Shown here one piece after another: positions 17,486 through 25,765 of a stretch of DNA of 64,000 nucleotides. Where the stretch lies: the NCBI RefSeq assembly GCF_000442255.1, contig NZ_KE557278.1:98466-162465 (forward strand). The letters run 5' to 3'. Made by a program: the position numbers and the translations under genes. Every line of letters begins with the position of its first letter. The stretch's first letter is position 1. The stretch is from Salipiger mucosus DSM 16094. Lineage in GTDB: Bacteria; Pseudomonadota; Alphaproteobacteria; Rhodobacterales; Rhodobacteraceae. The notes below the pieces were generated by a model. The model saw only the letters and a program-made list of their open reading frames with translations, did not search any database and was not told where the DNA came from.

Positions 17486-18997
17486 TCAGAGGCCGAGCCG
17501 AAGGGCGGCGCGCTCCAGGCTCTCCCGTGGCGAGCCGCTTGCATCCACGCGCGGCCAGTCCGCAGGGGCCTTGGCGCCGGCAAGCTGCGCCCGCACGACC
17601 CCTGCGTCGGCGTCCGAGGCATCGCCGCGCCGGGTCGAGACCCTTTCGGCCAGCGTCTCGGCCGGGGCCTCGAGCCAGAGCCGGGCGAACGGCACATCCA
17701 GCCGCGCGGCCCGTTCCTCCAGCCGGTCCCGCGCCTCCGCGTCGAGCCAGGCGGCGTCGATGATCACGCTGCGCCCGGCCTGCAGGATCGTCTCGGCGCG
17801 GGCGATCAGCGTGTCGTAGACCGTGCGCGAGACCGCCGGATCGTAGGCCGCCTGTGGCAGTCGCTCGAGGGGGGCCACCCCGGCCAGACGCTTGCGCTCG
17901 GTATCGCTGCGCAGGTGCACGGCGCCCGGCGTCGGCCCGAGGAGCGGGGCCAGCCCGCGCGCCACCGTCGTCTTGCCGCTGCCCGAGAGGCCGCCGACCA
18001 GCACCAGCCGGGGCGCGGCCGGCGCGAGAAAGCCGCGCGCCTCCTCAAGGTAGCGGCGGGCCTCGCCTGCATCCCCGCCCGCCGCGCGGGTGGTCTGCAC
18101 CTCGACCATGGCCCGGATCGCAGCGCGGACGGCCAGGAAGAGCGGCAGCGCCGCGAGGCCGGCGTCCTCGGTGCCCCCAGCCTCCAGCAGCCAGGCCGAG
18201 AGCGTGATGCAGGCGGCGCGCGGCAGCGCGCGGTGGGCCATGTCCATCAGCAGGAAGGCGAGATCGTAGAGCACGTCGCAGGTGCCCAGCGTCTCGTCGA
18301 ATTCCAGCGCGTCGAAAGGGACGGGGCGGCCGTCGATCAGCACGATGTTGTGCAGGTGCAGGTCGCCGTGGCAGCGCCGGACGTGCCCCGCCGCCGCGCG
18401 GGCGTCGAGCAGCGGCGCCTGCGCCTCGAAAACCGTCCGCGCCGCCGTGACGAAGCCCCGGATCGCGTCGTCGCCCAGCTCCGCCGTCATGTCCGCGAAG
18501 GCCGTCTCGAGCTCGTCCAGGATCTCGGCGATGAGCTGCGCGCCTGCCGCCTCGCGCCGCGGCGCGCGGGCGTGGTAGGCGGCGGTGGAGCGCCCCAGCG
18601 CCTCGGCCATGGCATCGTCCAATGCGCCGCGCTCGGCCACGGCGGAGAGTTCGTCCTCCTTCGGAAAGCGTCGCATGCGCAGCAGCCATTCCACCGTGGG
18701 GCCGGAGCCATCGACCTGCAGCCCTCCGTCGGGCGCGCGGGTGATCGGCACCACGTCGTGGTAGATCTCCGGCGCGACGGGCTGGTTCAGCTCCAACTCG
18801 CGGCGCAGCGCGGCCTCGCGGGCCTCGAGCGTCGAGAAATCCATGTAGTTGTAGGCGACGGCCCGCTTGATCTTCCAGGCCGCGTCGCCCGCGAGAAAGA
18901 CATGCGCACCGTGGGTTTGCAGGTGCGTGACCTCTGCGCCTCCATGCGTGGCCGGATCGTCGAGGAGTGCGATCACCTCGGTCTGCTCGTCGGACAT
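17486..18997 (-). CDS. Bifunctional aminoglycoside-phosphotransferase-like / P-loop kinase protein
   Basis: A 503-residue fusion. The N-terminal 330 residues resemble APH-type kinases: a lysine in AAWKIKRA, the catalytic loop HGDLHLHNIVL, and a metal-binding Asp in FDALEFDETLGTCDV. The C-terminal 160 residues are a P-loop kinase with Walker A GLSGSGKTT and the later segment VIIDAAWLD. This architecture is a known conserved family of unknown substrate; genuine aminoglycoside resistance is unlikely. GAAAGGGAG precedes the ATG. It is divergent from the phasin-like gene. Confidence 0.85.
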   Translation of the reverse strand: MSDEQTEVIALLDDPATHGGAEVTHLQTHGAHVFLAGDAAWKIKRAVAYNYMDFSTLEAREAALRRELELNQPVAPEIYHDVVPITRAPDGGLQVDGSGPTVEWLLRMRRFPKEDELSAVAERGALDDAMAEALGRSTAAYHARAPRREAAGAQLIAEILDELETAFADMTAELGDDAIRGFVTAARTVFEAQAPLLDARAAAGHVRRCHGDLHLHNIVLIDGRPVPFDALEFDETLGTCDVLYDLAFLLMDMAHRALPRAACITLSAWLLEAGGTEDAGLAALPLFLAVRAAIRAMVEVQTTRAAGGDAGEARRYLEEARGFLAPAAPRLVLVGGLSGSGKTTVARGLAPLLGPTPGAVHLRSDTERKRLAGVAPLERLPQAAYDPAVSRTVYDTLIARAETILQAGRSVIIDAAWLDAEARDRLEERAARLDVPFARLWLEAPAETLAERVSTRRGDASDADAGVVRAQLAGAKAPADWPRVDASGSPRESLERAALRLGL

Positions 18998-19117
18998 GAC
19001 TTGCTCCCTTTCGTGCAGTTCGGCGCGCGCCTGCGTCAGCGGCCCATGATCGGTATCAATGCCCGCGCGGCGCGACCCTGATAGACTTCAACCTCACATG
19101 ACGGGGAGGAGGACGCC

Positions 19118-19432
19118 ATGACCCGCAGAACTTCCAGCCCGCCGGTCTCGGGCATTCGCTGGACGCTCGAGCCCTTTGCCGCGACCGGCGCGGCGGATGT
19201 CTGGCTCGACCTGCTGAACGAGAACCAGTCGTTTTTCGCCGCCCGCATCGGGGCCGAGGTCGCGGCCCAGCACCGCCTGTTGCATTGCCGCAGCCCCGCC
19301 GAGTTCTTCGGCATCCAGGCCGAGTTCTTCCAGCAGGCGGTCACGGACTACCGCGCCCATGCCGGCCGTCTGATGGACCTCGGCGCCAAGGCCGCCTTTC
19401 CCGGCGACGGCGCCGATCAGCCGAAGACATAG
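19118..19432 (+). CDS. Phasin-like protein
   Basis: A 104-residue, mostly helical protein. Its segment HRLLHCRSPAEFFGIQAEFF resembles the central part of the phasin domain, where an amphipathic helix coats polyhydroxyalkanoate granules. A strong GAGGAGG lies upstream of the ATG. Its 3' end overlaps that of phaC by 16 bp on the opposite strand, which supports a PHA-related role. It is short for a phasin, so the assignment is moderate. Confidence 0.7.
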   Translation: MTRRTSSPPVSGIRWTLEPFAATGAADVWLDLLNENQSFFAARIGAEVAAQHRLLHCRSPAEFFGIQAEFFQQAVTDYRAHAGRLMDLGAKAAFPGDGADQPKT

Positions 19433-21150
19433 GTGCCCGGCGCGGGCCCGAGGTCCGCGCCGATGTCCTGCACCGCCTCGCGGCCCGGTCCGGACCTTTC
19501 GTCGAGCCAGCCGATCCATTCCGGCCACCACGAGCCCTCGACCGGCGCATGCGCGTCGCGCCAGGTCTCGGCCAGCATGCTGTTGCCCGCCACCGGGCCC
19601 ACCCGGTAATGGCGGCGCGGATGCCCCGGCTCGGAGACGATGCCGGCGTTGTGCCCCCCGCTGGTGAGCAGGAAGGTCACCGGCCCGTCGGTGAAGCGCG
19701 AGATCTTCCAGACCGACCGCCAGGGCGCGACGTGGTCGCGCTCGGTGCCCACGGCGAAGATCGGCAATGCGATGTCGTCGAGAGACACCGGCCGGCCGCC
19801 GATGCGGAACTGTCCCAGCGCGAGGTGGTTCTCGAGGAACATTTCCCGCAGGTAGTCCGAGTGCATCCGCGCGGGCATCCGCGTGGCATCGGCGTTCCAG
19901 GCCATGAGGTCGCTCATGCGGCTGGTCTCGCCCAGCAGGTAGGCGCGGATGCTGTGCGACCAGATCAGGTCGTTCGAGCGCAGCATGCGGAAGGCCCCGG
20001 CCATCTGGTCGGATCGCAGGTAGCCCTGCTGCGCCATGATGTCCTCGAGAAAGGCGACCTGGCTGTCGTCGATGAAAAGCGTGATCTCGCCGGCTTCGGT
20101 GAAGTCCACCTGCGCCGCGAGCAGCGTCAGCGAGGCTAGCCGGTCGTCCCCGTCGCGCGCCATGCCGGCCGCGGCGATCGACAGCAGCGTGCCGCCCAGG
20201 CAATACCCGGTGGCGTGCACCTTCTGGCCCGGCACGACGCGCCCGATGGCGTCGAGCGCGTCGAGTACCCCCAGCCGGACGTAGTCCTCCATCGAGAGGT
20301 CCGCGTCCTCGGCCCCGGGGTTCTTCCACGAGATCATCCAGACCTCGAAGCCCTGGTCGCGCAGGTAGCGCACCAGCGAATTGTGCTCCGACAGGTCGAG
20401 AATGTAGTACTTCATGATCCAGGCCGGCACGATCAGCACCGGCTCGGCGCGAACCGTGGCGGTGGTGGGCCGGTAGCGGATGAGCTCGATCAGCCTGTTA
20501 CGGTAGACCACCTCGCCCGGGGTGATCGCCATGGTCTCGCCGACGATGTAGCCATCGGCGTCGGGCGGCAGATCCTGCGCCTGCGCCGCCACGTCGGCGG
20601 CCCAGGCCCGGGCGCCGCGCAGAAGGTTCGCGCCGCGCTCCTCGATGGTGCGGTCCACGACGACCGGGTTGGTCAGCGGCCAGTTCGACGGTGCGACCGT
20701 GTCCAGCACCTGACGCGCCGCGAAGTTGACCATGTCCTCGTGCCGGGGCGCCACGCCCTCGATCCCCTGCGTGGCCGCGTTCCACCAGTCCTCGACCAGC
20801 AGGAAGGACTGCGCGTAGACGTTGTAGGGAAAACGCTGCCATTCCGGCTCGCGGAAGCGCCGGTCGGCGGCCATCTCGGCGCAGGGGGTGTCGGGTCGCA
20901 GCGCGCAGCGCAGCGTGGAAAGGCCGGCGCCCGCCATGTTGGCGACCGCGCGTTCCTGCAGCTCGGCCTGTTTCGCGGGCGAGCCCGCCATATGTGCCGC
21001 CCAGTCGAACCAGGCCGTCGCGAGGCCCATGGGCGACAGCCCACCGGTGAGCCCGCCCAGCATGGCGTGAAAGGCGCGGTCCGTGGCGTCTCGCGCCGCG
21101 GCGTCCGAGGGAAGGCCCTCGTCCGGGGTGATGCGGAGATCCTGTTTCAT
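19417..21150 (-). CDS. phaC: Class I poly(3-hydroxyalkanoate) synthase
   Basis: A 577-residue cytosolic enzyme that polymerises (R)-3-hydroxyacyl-CoA on granule surfaces. The lipase-like box is GYCLGG with the catalytic cysteine at 317; D472 (TERDHVAPW) and H500 (SGGHNAG) complete the triad at spacings close to those of Cupriavidus PhaC (C319/D480/H508). The domain start and the absence of later starts support the ATG at 21150, although AGGAGGT ends only two bases before it, an unusually short gap. An upstream in-frame TTG at 21198 is less likely. No phaA, phaB, phaR or phaZ is in the window. Confidence 0.93.
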   Translation of the reverse strand: MKQDLRITPDEGLPSDAAARDATDRAFHAMLGGLTGGLSPMGLATAWFDWAAHMAGSPAKQAELQERAVANMAGAGLSTLRCALRPDTPCAEMAADRRFREPEWQRFPYNVYAQSFLLVEDWWNAATQGIEGVAPRHEDMVNFAARQVLDTVAPSNWPLTNPVVVDRTIEERGANLLRGARAWAADVAAQAQDLPPDADGYIVGETMAITPGEVVYRNRLIELIRYRPTTATVRAEPVLIVPAWIMKYYILDLSEHNSLVRYLRDQGFEVWMISWKNPGAEDADLSMEDYVRLGVLDALDAIGRVVPGQKVHATGYCLGGTLLSIAAAGMARDGDDRLASLTLLAAQVDFTEAGEITLFIDDSQVAFLEDIMAQQGYLRSDQMAGAFRMLRSNDLIWSHSIRAYLLGETSRMSDLMAWNADATRMPARMHSDYLREMFLENHLALGQFRIGGRPVSLDDIALPIFAVGTERDHVAPWRSVWKISRFTDGPVTFLLTSGGHNAGIVSEPGHPRRHYRVGPVAGNSMLAETWRDAHAPVEGSWWPEWIGWLDERSGPGREAVQDIGADLGPAPGTYVFG

Positions 21151-21184
21151 GCACCTCCTGTGCCATATTGCGGCCGCTGGTTTG

Positions 21185-21198
21185 TTGATCCAACTCAA
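21185..21198. promoter_or_regulatory. FNR-like palindrome upstream of phaC
   Basis: TTGAT-CCAA-CTCAA matches the FNR/FnrL consensus TTGAT-N4-ATCAA at 9 of 10 positions, 35-48 bp ahead of the phaC ATG. The position could suit activation or repression. Confidence 0.35.
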
Positions 21199-21299
21199 AA
21201 GCTTGGGAATTTTCCGCCCATGTGGCGCCGGTCAGACCGTTCGTCAGTATGGCCGGGCAGTGCCGCCGGTTCATGACACTTCGCGCTTTCGCGAATCTT

Positions 21300-21320
21300 G
21301 ATCATTTGTTTAAATCGATC
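21300..21320. promoter_or_regulatory. Possible operator/promoter of the CecR-type regulator
   Basis: The inverted pattern GATC-ATTT-GTTT-AAAT-C-GATC lies immediately before the regulator ATG. Within it, TTAAAT (21310-21315) could serve as a -10 box, placing transcription start at or next to the ATG. TetR-family proteins often bind such palindromes over their own promoters. Confidence 0.4.
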
Positions 21321-21322
21321 GT

Positions 21323-21973
21323 ATGAATGAAGCGACCTCCACCCTCCGCGACCCCGAGGCCACCCGCGACCGGCTGATCCGGGCCGGCTTCCAGCTCTTC
21401 GGGGCCGAAGGCTATGCCGCCGTCACCACGCGGCGCCTCGCCGCGCAGGCGGGCACGAACGTCGCGGCCATCGGTTATCACTTCGGCGGCAAGTCCGGCC
21501 TGCACGAGGCCTGCGCCCACGCGCTGGCCAGCAGTATCTCGCAAGTCGTCGGCCCGCCACGCGACCACGGCGACGTGGCTCCCTCCGAGGCACGCCGCCG
21601 GCTCGAGACCATGCTGCGCGACCTCGCGCATTTCCTCACCGAGAGCCGCGAGGCGCAGGACATGGTGGGCTTCCTGCTGCGCGAGATGGCGGGCTCCGAG
21701 GCAACCGTCGACTTGCTCTACGGCGCCTTCATCGGCCCCAAGCACCGCGAGCTCTGCGCGCTCTGGGGCGCGGCGACGGGACAGGACCCCGAAAGCGAAG
21801 AGGTGCGCCTCGCGGTCTTCGCGGTGCTCGGGCAGGTGGTCTATTTCCGCATCGCGCAGCCCTTCGTTCTGCGCCGCATGGACTGGGACGCGATCGGCCC
21901 GGACGAGGGCCTGCGCATCGCGGACGTGCTCGCCGATCACCTGCAGGCCGCACTGGACAGGGGCAGCCGATGA
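21323..21973 (+). CDS. TetR-family regulator with CerR/CecR-type C-terminal domain
   Basis: A 216-residue regulator. The N-terminal helix-turn-helix (GYAAVTTRRLAAQAGTNVAAIGYHFGGK) is clear, and the C-terminal ligand domain resembles DUF1956 of E. coli CecR (YbiH). No Shine-Dalgarno sequence precedes the ATG at 21323, so the mRNA may be leaderless. It overlaps the HlyD-type gene by 4 bp (ATGA) and heads a four-gene operon. In E. coli, CecR controls the ybhGFSR exporter, whose gene types match those found here, so autoregulation of this operon is likely. Confidence 0.88.
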   Translation: MNEATSTLRDPEATRDRLIRAGFQLFGAEGYAAVTTRRLAAQAGTNVAAIGYHFGGKSGLHEACAHALASSISQVVGPPRDHGDVAPSEARRRLETMLRDLAHFLTESREAQDMVGFLLREMAGSEATVDLLYGAFIGPKHRELCALWGAATGQDPESEEVRLAVFAVLGQVVYFRIAQPFVLRRMDWDAIGPDEGLRIADVLADHLQAALDRGSR

Positions 21974-22920
21974 CTGATTTCCTCTGTGCCCTGCCGCTCG
22001 CCGTCGCGTTGTTCTCGACCTGCGCGCCGCCCGCGCCGCTCGCTACCGGCTATGCCGAGGGCGAGTTCACGCTCGTCGCGCCCGTCGCCACGGCGCAGAT
22101 CCAGTCCGTCGCCGTGGCGCGCGGCGACCGGGTCGTGGCGGGTGAGACGCTCGTGCAGATGGAGCGCCGGGACGCCGAGATCGCGCTCGCGCAGGCCGAG
22201 GCGGCGCTGGCCAAGGCGGAAAGCGAGCTGCTGGACCTGCAGGAGGGCAAGCGCCCGGCCGAGATCCGGGTGATCGAGGCCTCGCTCGCCTCGGCCCGCG
22301 CCCAGGCCGAAGAGGCGCGCCGCACCCGCGACCGTATGGAGAGCCTCGCCGCACGCGGGGCCGCGACCCGGAGCCAGGCGGATGACGCCGAGACCGCCGC
22401 AAAGGTGGCCGAGGCGCAGGTCGCCCAGATCGAGGCCGAGCTCGCCGCCGCCCGGCTGCCCGCCCGCGGGCAGGCCATCGCCGCCGCCAAGGCCGCCCGC
22501 GACGGGGCCGAGGCCGCGCGCGACCAGGCGCGCTGGAACCTCGACCAGCGCAGCCTGCGCGCACCCGCCGACGGCCGGGTCTTCGACGTGATCCGCACCC
22601 CGGGAGAGATCGCGGGCCCCTCGGCGCCGGTCCTCTCGCTGCTGCCCGACGGCGCGGTCAAGCTTCGGCTCTACCTGCCCGAGACGGCCTTCTCGCAGGT
22701 CGAGGTGGGCAGCGCCCTCACGGTGGGCTGCGACGGCTGCCCGGAGGGCTTGGCGGCCCGCGTGACCTATATCTCGGACGCGGCCGAGTTCACGCCGCCG
22801 GTGATCTACTCGCTCGAGAACCGGCAGAAGCTGGTTTACCTCGTCGAGGCGCAGCCCGCGCCGGGTTCGGGGCTGAAGCCCGGGCAGATCGTCGACGTCT
22901 CGCTCGCGGCAGCGCCATGA
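21970..22920 (+). CDS. HlyD-family periplasmic adaptor (YbhG-like)
   Basis: A 316-residue membrane fusion protein with an N-terminal hydrophobic segment, split lipoyl domain (VAVARGDRVVAGETLVQMERRDAEIALAQ), a long alpha-helical hairpin (about residues 75-185) and a beta-barrel part (LRLYLPETAFSQVEVG). It links an inner-membrane ABC exporter to the outer membrane. It overlaps both neighbours by 4 bp. No outer-membrane channel gene is present, so a TolC-type protein elsewhere must be used. Confidence 0.9.
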   Translation: MTDFLCALPLAVALFSTCAPPAPLATGYAEGEFTLVAPVATAQIQSVAVARGDRVVAGETLVQMERRDAEIALAQAEAALAKAESELLDLQEGKRPAEIRVIEASLASARAQAEEARRTRDRMESLAARGAATRSQADDAETAAKVAEAQVAQIEAELAAARLPARGQAIAAAKAARDGAEAARDQARWNLDQRSLRAPADGRVFDVIRTPGEIAGPSAPVLSLLPDGAVKLRLYLPETAFSQVEVGSALTVGCDGCPEGLAARVTYISDAAEFTPPVIYSLENRQKLVYLVEAQPAPGSGLKPGQIVDVSLAAAP

Positions 22921-23840
22921 GCGCGCCCGCGATCCGCGTCGAGCACCTGACCAAGCGCTTCGGCGACCGGACCGTGGTCGATGACGTCTCGCTCGAGGTC
23001 GGCACGGGCGAGATCGCGGGCTTTCTCGGCCCCAACGGGTCGGGCAAGACCACGACGATCCGGCTCATGTGCGGGCTGCTGGAGCCCGATGGCGGCTCGG
23101 GCCGGGTGCTGGGCCACGACATCCTGCGCGAGCGCGGGGCGATCAAGCGCCGGGTCGGCTACATGACCCAGCGCTTTTCCTTCTACGAGGATCTCACGAT
23201 CCGCGAGAATCTCGACTTCGTCGCCGGGCTCTACGGCATGCGCAACCGCCGCGCCGTGGTCTCGGACACGCTCCATGACCTCGGGTTGCACGCCCGGCGC
23301 GACCAGCTTGCCGGTGCCCTCTCGGGCGGCTGGAAGCAGCGCCTCGCGCTGGCTGCCTGCGTCATGCACAAGCCCGACCTGCTGATGCTGGACGAGCCCA
23401 CCGCCGGCGTCGATCCCAAGGCGCGGCGCGATTTCTGGGACGAGATCCACCGCCTCGCGGCCGAGGGGCTGACGGTGCTGGTCTCGACTCACTACATGGA
23501 CGAGGCCGAGCGCTGTCACCGGATCAACTACCTGTCCTACGGCAAGCTCGTGGCGCGCGGCACCGTGGCCGAGGTGGTGCGCGACGCGGGCCTCACCACG
23601 GTGATCCTCGAAGGGCAGGGGACCGCCCAGGCCGCGCGGCTGCTGCGCGGCCAGCCGGGCGTCGAGCAGATCGCGCCCTTCGGCAATTCGCTGCATGTCG
23701 TCGGGCGCGACGGTGCAGCGCTGCGCGACACCGCGCGTCGCGTGGCCGGGCAAAGCGGCACCCGCATGACCGAGGCCGAGACCTCGCTGGAGGATGTCTT
23801 CATCCAGTTGATGGGTGACGCACAGGACAACATGGCATGA
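22917..23840 (+). CDS. ABC exporter ATP-binding protein (YbhF-like)
   Basis: A 307-residue ATPase: Walker A GPNGSGKTT at 38-46, Q-loop region YMTQRFSFYEDLT, signature LSGGWKQR (normal LSGGQ with Gln replaced by Trp), Walker B LLMLDEPT, H-loop STHYMDEAE. E. coli YbhF carries two such domains; here there is only one, so it probably works as a homodimer with the following permease. Confidence 0.93.
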   Translation: MSAPAIRVEHLTKRFGDRTVVDDVSLEVGTGEIAGFLGPNGSGKTTTIRLMCGLLEPDGGSGRVLGHDILRERGAIKRRVGYMTQRFSFYEDLTIRENLDFVAGLYGMRNRRAVVSDTLHDLGLHARRDQLAGALSGGWKQRLALAACVMHKPDLLMLDEPTAGVDPKARRDFWDEIHRLAAEGLTVLVSTHYMDEAERCHRINYLSYGKLVARGTVAEVVRDAGLTTVILEGQGTAQAARLLRGQPGVEQIAPFGNSLHVVGRDGAALRDTARRVAGQSGTRMTEAETSLEDVFIQLMGDAQDNMA

Positions 23841-24958
23841 GGCGGCTCCTCTCGCTCACCCGGCTCTGGACGCTGATCGTCAAGGAATCGATCCAGATGC
23901 GGCGCGACCGCATGACCTTCGGCATGATGATCGGCATTCCGCTGGTGCAGCTCGTGCTCTTCGGCTTCGCCATCAACACCGACCCGCGCGACCTGCCCGC
24001 CGCGCTTGTGTCCCCGACGCAGGACCGCTTCACCCGCGCCATGGTCTCGGCGCTGGAACTCACGGGCTACTACCGCTTCGTCGCCCCCGACGCGACGGCC
24101 GCCGAGGCCGAGGCGATGATCTCGCGCGGGGACGTGGTCTTCGTCGTCACGGTGCCCTCGGACTTCGGCCGACGCGTCGAGAAGGGGGCCGAGCCGTCGA
24201 TCCTGATCGAGGCCGACGCCACCGACCCCTCGGTCGCCTCCGGCGCGATCTCGACCCTCGGCACCGTGGCACAGGAGGCGCTGCGCCGCGAGAGCGGCGT
24301 CTCGGTGCCCGCGCCGCCGCTCAACGTCGTCGTGCACCGGCGCTACAACCCCGAGGGCGTCACCCAGTACAACATCGTGCCCGGCCTGCTGGGGGTGATC
24401 CTGCAGCTCACGATGGTCATGATGACCGCCATGGCGCTCACCCGCGAGACCGAGCGCGGCACAATGGAGACGTTGCTCTCGATGCCCGCGACGCCGCTCG
24501 AGATCATGCTGGGCAAGGTGGTGCCCTACCTTGCCGTGGGCGCAGTGCAGGTGGCGGTGGTGCTGATCTCGGCCAAGGCGCTGTTCTCCATCCCGATGGT
24601 GGGGGCGCTCTCGGTGATCCTTGCCGGGGTCTTTCTTTTCGTGCTGGCGCTGGTGATCCTGGGCTACCTGATCTCGACCGTGGCGCGCACGCAGATGCAG
24701 GCCATGCAGATGACCTTCTTCTTCTTCCTGCCGTCGCTGATGCTCTCGGGGTTCATGTTCCCCTTCCGGGGCATGCCCGGCTGGGCGCAGGCGCTGGGCG
24801 AGGTCTTTCCGCTGACGCATTTCCTGCGCCTCATCCGCTCGGTGATGCTCAAGGGGGCGGATGCGGCGACCGTGTCGCAGTCCTTCGTCGCGCTCACGAT
24901 CTTCGTGCTGGTGCTTTCGGGCGCGGCGCTGCTGCGCTTCCGCCGCACGCTGGACTGA
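23837..24958 (+). CDS. ABC-2 type permease (YbhR/YbhS-like)
   Basis: A 373-residue ABC-2 membrane protein. One helix near the N-terminus (MMIGIPLVQLVLFGFAI) is followed by a large extracytoplasmic loop and five hydrophobic segments in the C-terminal half (for example LLGVILQLTMVMMTAMAL, FFFFLPSLMLSGFMFP). Only one permease gene is present, where E. coli has two, so a homodimer is expected. The ATGA overlap with the ATPase gene supports coupled synthesis. Substrates of the E. coli homologue include some antibiotics and cations; the substrate here is unknown. Confidence 0.9.
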   Translation: MRRLLSLTRLWTLIVKESIQMRRDRMTFGMMIGIPLVQLVLFGFAINTDPRDLPAALVSPTQDRFTRAMVSALELTGYYRFVAPDATAAEAEAMISRGDVVFVVTVPSDFGRRVEKGAEPSILIEADATDPSVASGAISTLGTVAQEALRRESGVSVPAPPLNVVVHRRYNPEGVTQYNIVPGLLGVILQLTMVMMTAMALTRETERGTMETLLSMPATPLEIMLGKVVPYLAVGAVQVAVVLISAKALFSIPMVGALSVILAGVFLFVLALVILGYLISTVARTQMQAMQMTFFFFLPSLMLSGFMFPFRGMPGWAQALGEVFPLTHFLRLIRSVMLKGADAATVSQSFVALTIFVLVLSGAALLRFRRTLD

Positions 24959-24986
24959 CCCGCGCCACCCGAGGGGGCGGCGCGGG
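24959..24986. terminator. Hairpin between the convergent ABC exporter and xylG
   Basis: CCCGCGCC (24959-24966) pairs with GGCGCGGG (24979-24986) around a 12-nt loop in the 39-bp gap between two converging operons. No T-run is present. Confidence 0.5.
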
Positions 24987-24997
24987 AGAGGGGGCCC

Positions 24998-25765
24998 TCA
25001 GGCCGCGAGATGCTCCGGCGTCTTGCCGGCGATGATCATGGCGAGCAGGTCGTCGGTGGTGACCTCGTCCACGTTCACCACGCCCACCAGCGCGCCGTTC
25101 TTCATCACCGCCGCGCGGTCGCAGAGCGCCTTGACCTGGTGCACGTCGTGGTCGATCAGGAAGATGCCCAGCCCCTGGCGCTTCAGTTCCTGGATCAGCT
25201 CGGCCACCATGCGCGTCTCCTGCGGACCCAGCGCCGCCGTTGGTTCGTCCATGATCAGGATCTTGGCCTGGAAGTAGACCGCCCGCGCGATGGCCACCGA
25301 CTGCCGCTGCCCGCCCGACAACGCCGAGACAGGCGAGGCGAACTTGCGGAAGTTGGGGTTGAGCCGCGCCATGATCTTGCGCGTCTCGGCCTCCATCGCG
25401 GCATCGTCCATGAACCCCGTCGGCGTGGTGATCTCGCGGCCGAGGAACAGGTTCGAGGCGGCGTCGAGATTGTCGGCCAGCGCGAGCGTCTGGTAGATCG
25501 TCTCGATGTTGTAGCGCCGCGCGTCGCGGGGGTTGTTGATCGTGGCCTTGCTGCCGTTGACATGCACCTCGCCGTCGTCCTGCTGGTAGGCGCCCGAGAG
25601 GCACTTGATCAGCGTCGACTTGCCCGCGCCGTTGTGGCCCAGGAGGCCCACGACTTCGCCGGGGTAGAGATCGAGGCTGACGTGGTCGACGGCCTTGATG
25701 CCGCCGAAGGCGATCGAGATGTCGCGCATCTCGACCAGGGGCGTTCCGCTGCGATCCACCATCAC
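24998..25765 (-). CDS. xylG: Xylose-type ABC importer ATP-binding protein (single domain)
   Basis: A 255-residue ATPase: Walker [10 protein letters not shown], signature LSGGQRQ, Walker [13 protein letters not shown]-loop [10 protein letters not shown]. coli XylG has two fused ATPase domains (about 510 residues), but many alphaproteobacterial sugar importers of this class use a half-size protein like this one, which then dimerises. It overlaps the permease gene by 4 bp. The symbol rests on the neighbouring xylF-like binding protein; another pentose is possible. Confidence 0.85.
   Translation of the reverse strand: MMVDRSGTPLVEMRDISIAFGGIKAVDHVSLDLYPGEVVGLLGHNGAGKSTLIKCLSGAYQQDDGEVHVNGSKATINNPRDARRYNIETIYQTLALADNLDAASNLFLGREITTPTGFMDDAAMEAETRKIMARLNPNFRKFASPVSALSGGQRQSVAIARAVYFQAKILIMDEPTAALGPQETRMVAELIQELKRQGLGIFLIDHDVHQVKALCDRAAVMKNGALVGVVNVDEVTTDDLLAMIIAGKTPEHLAA

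Noticed and set aside
17486..18997. Aminoglycoside resistance gene
   Set aside because: Only the general APH fold is shared; the fusion architecture is that of a broad family of unknown substrate.
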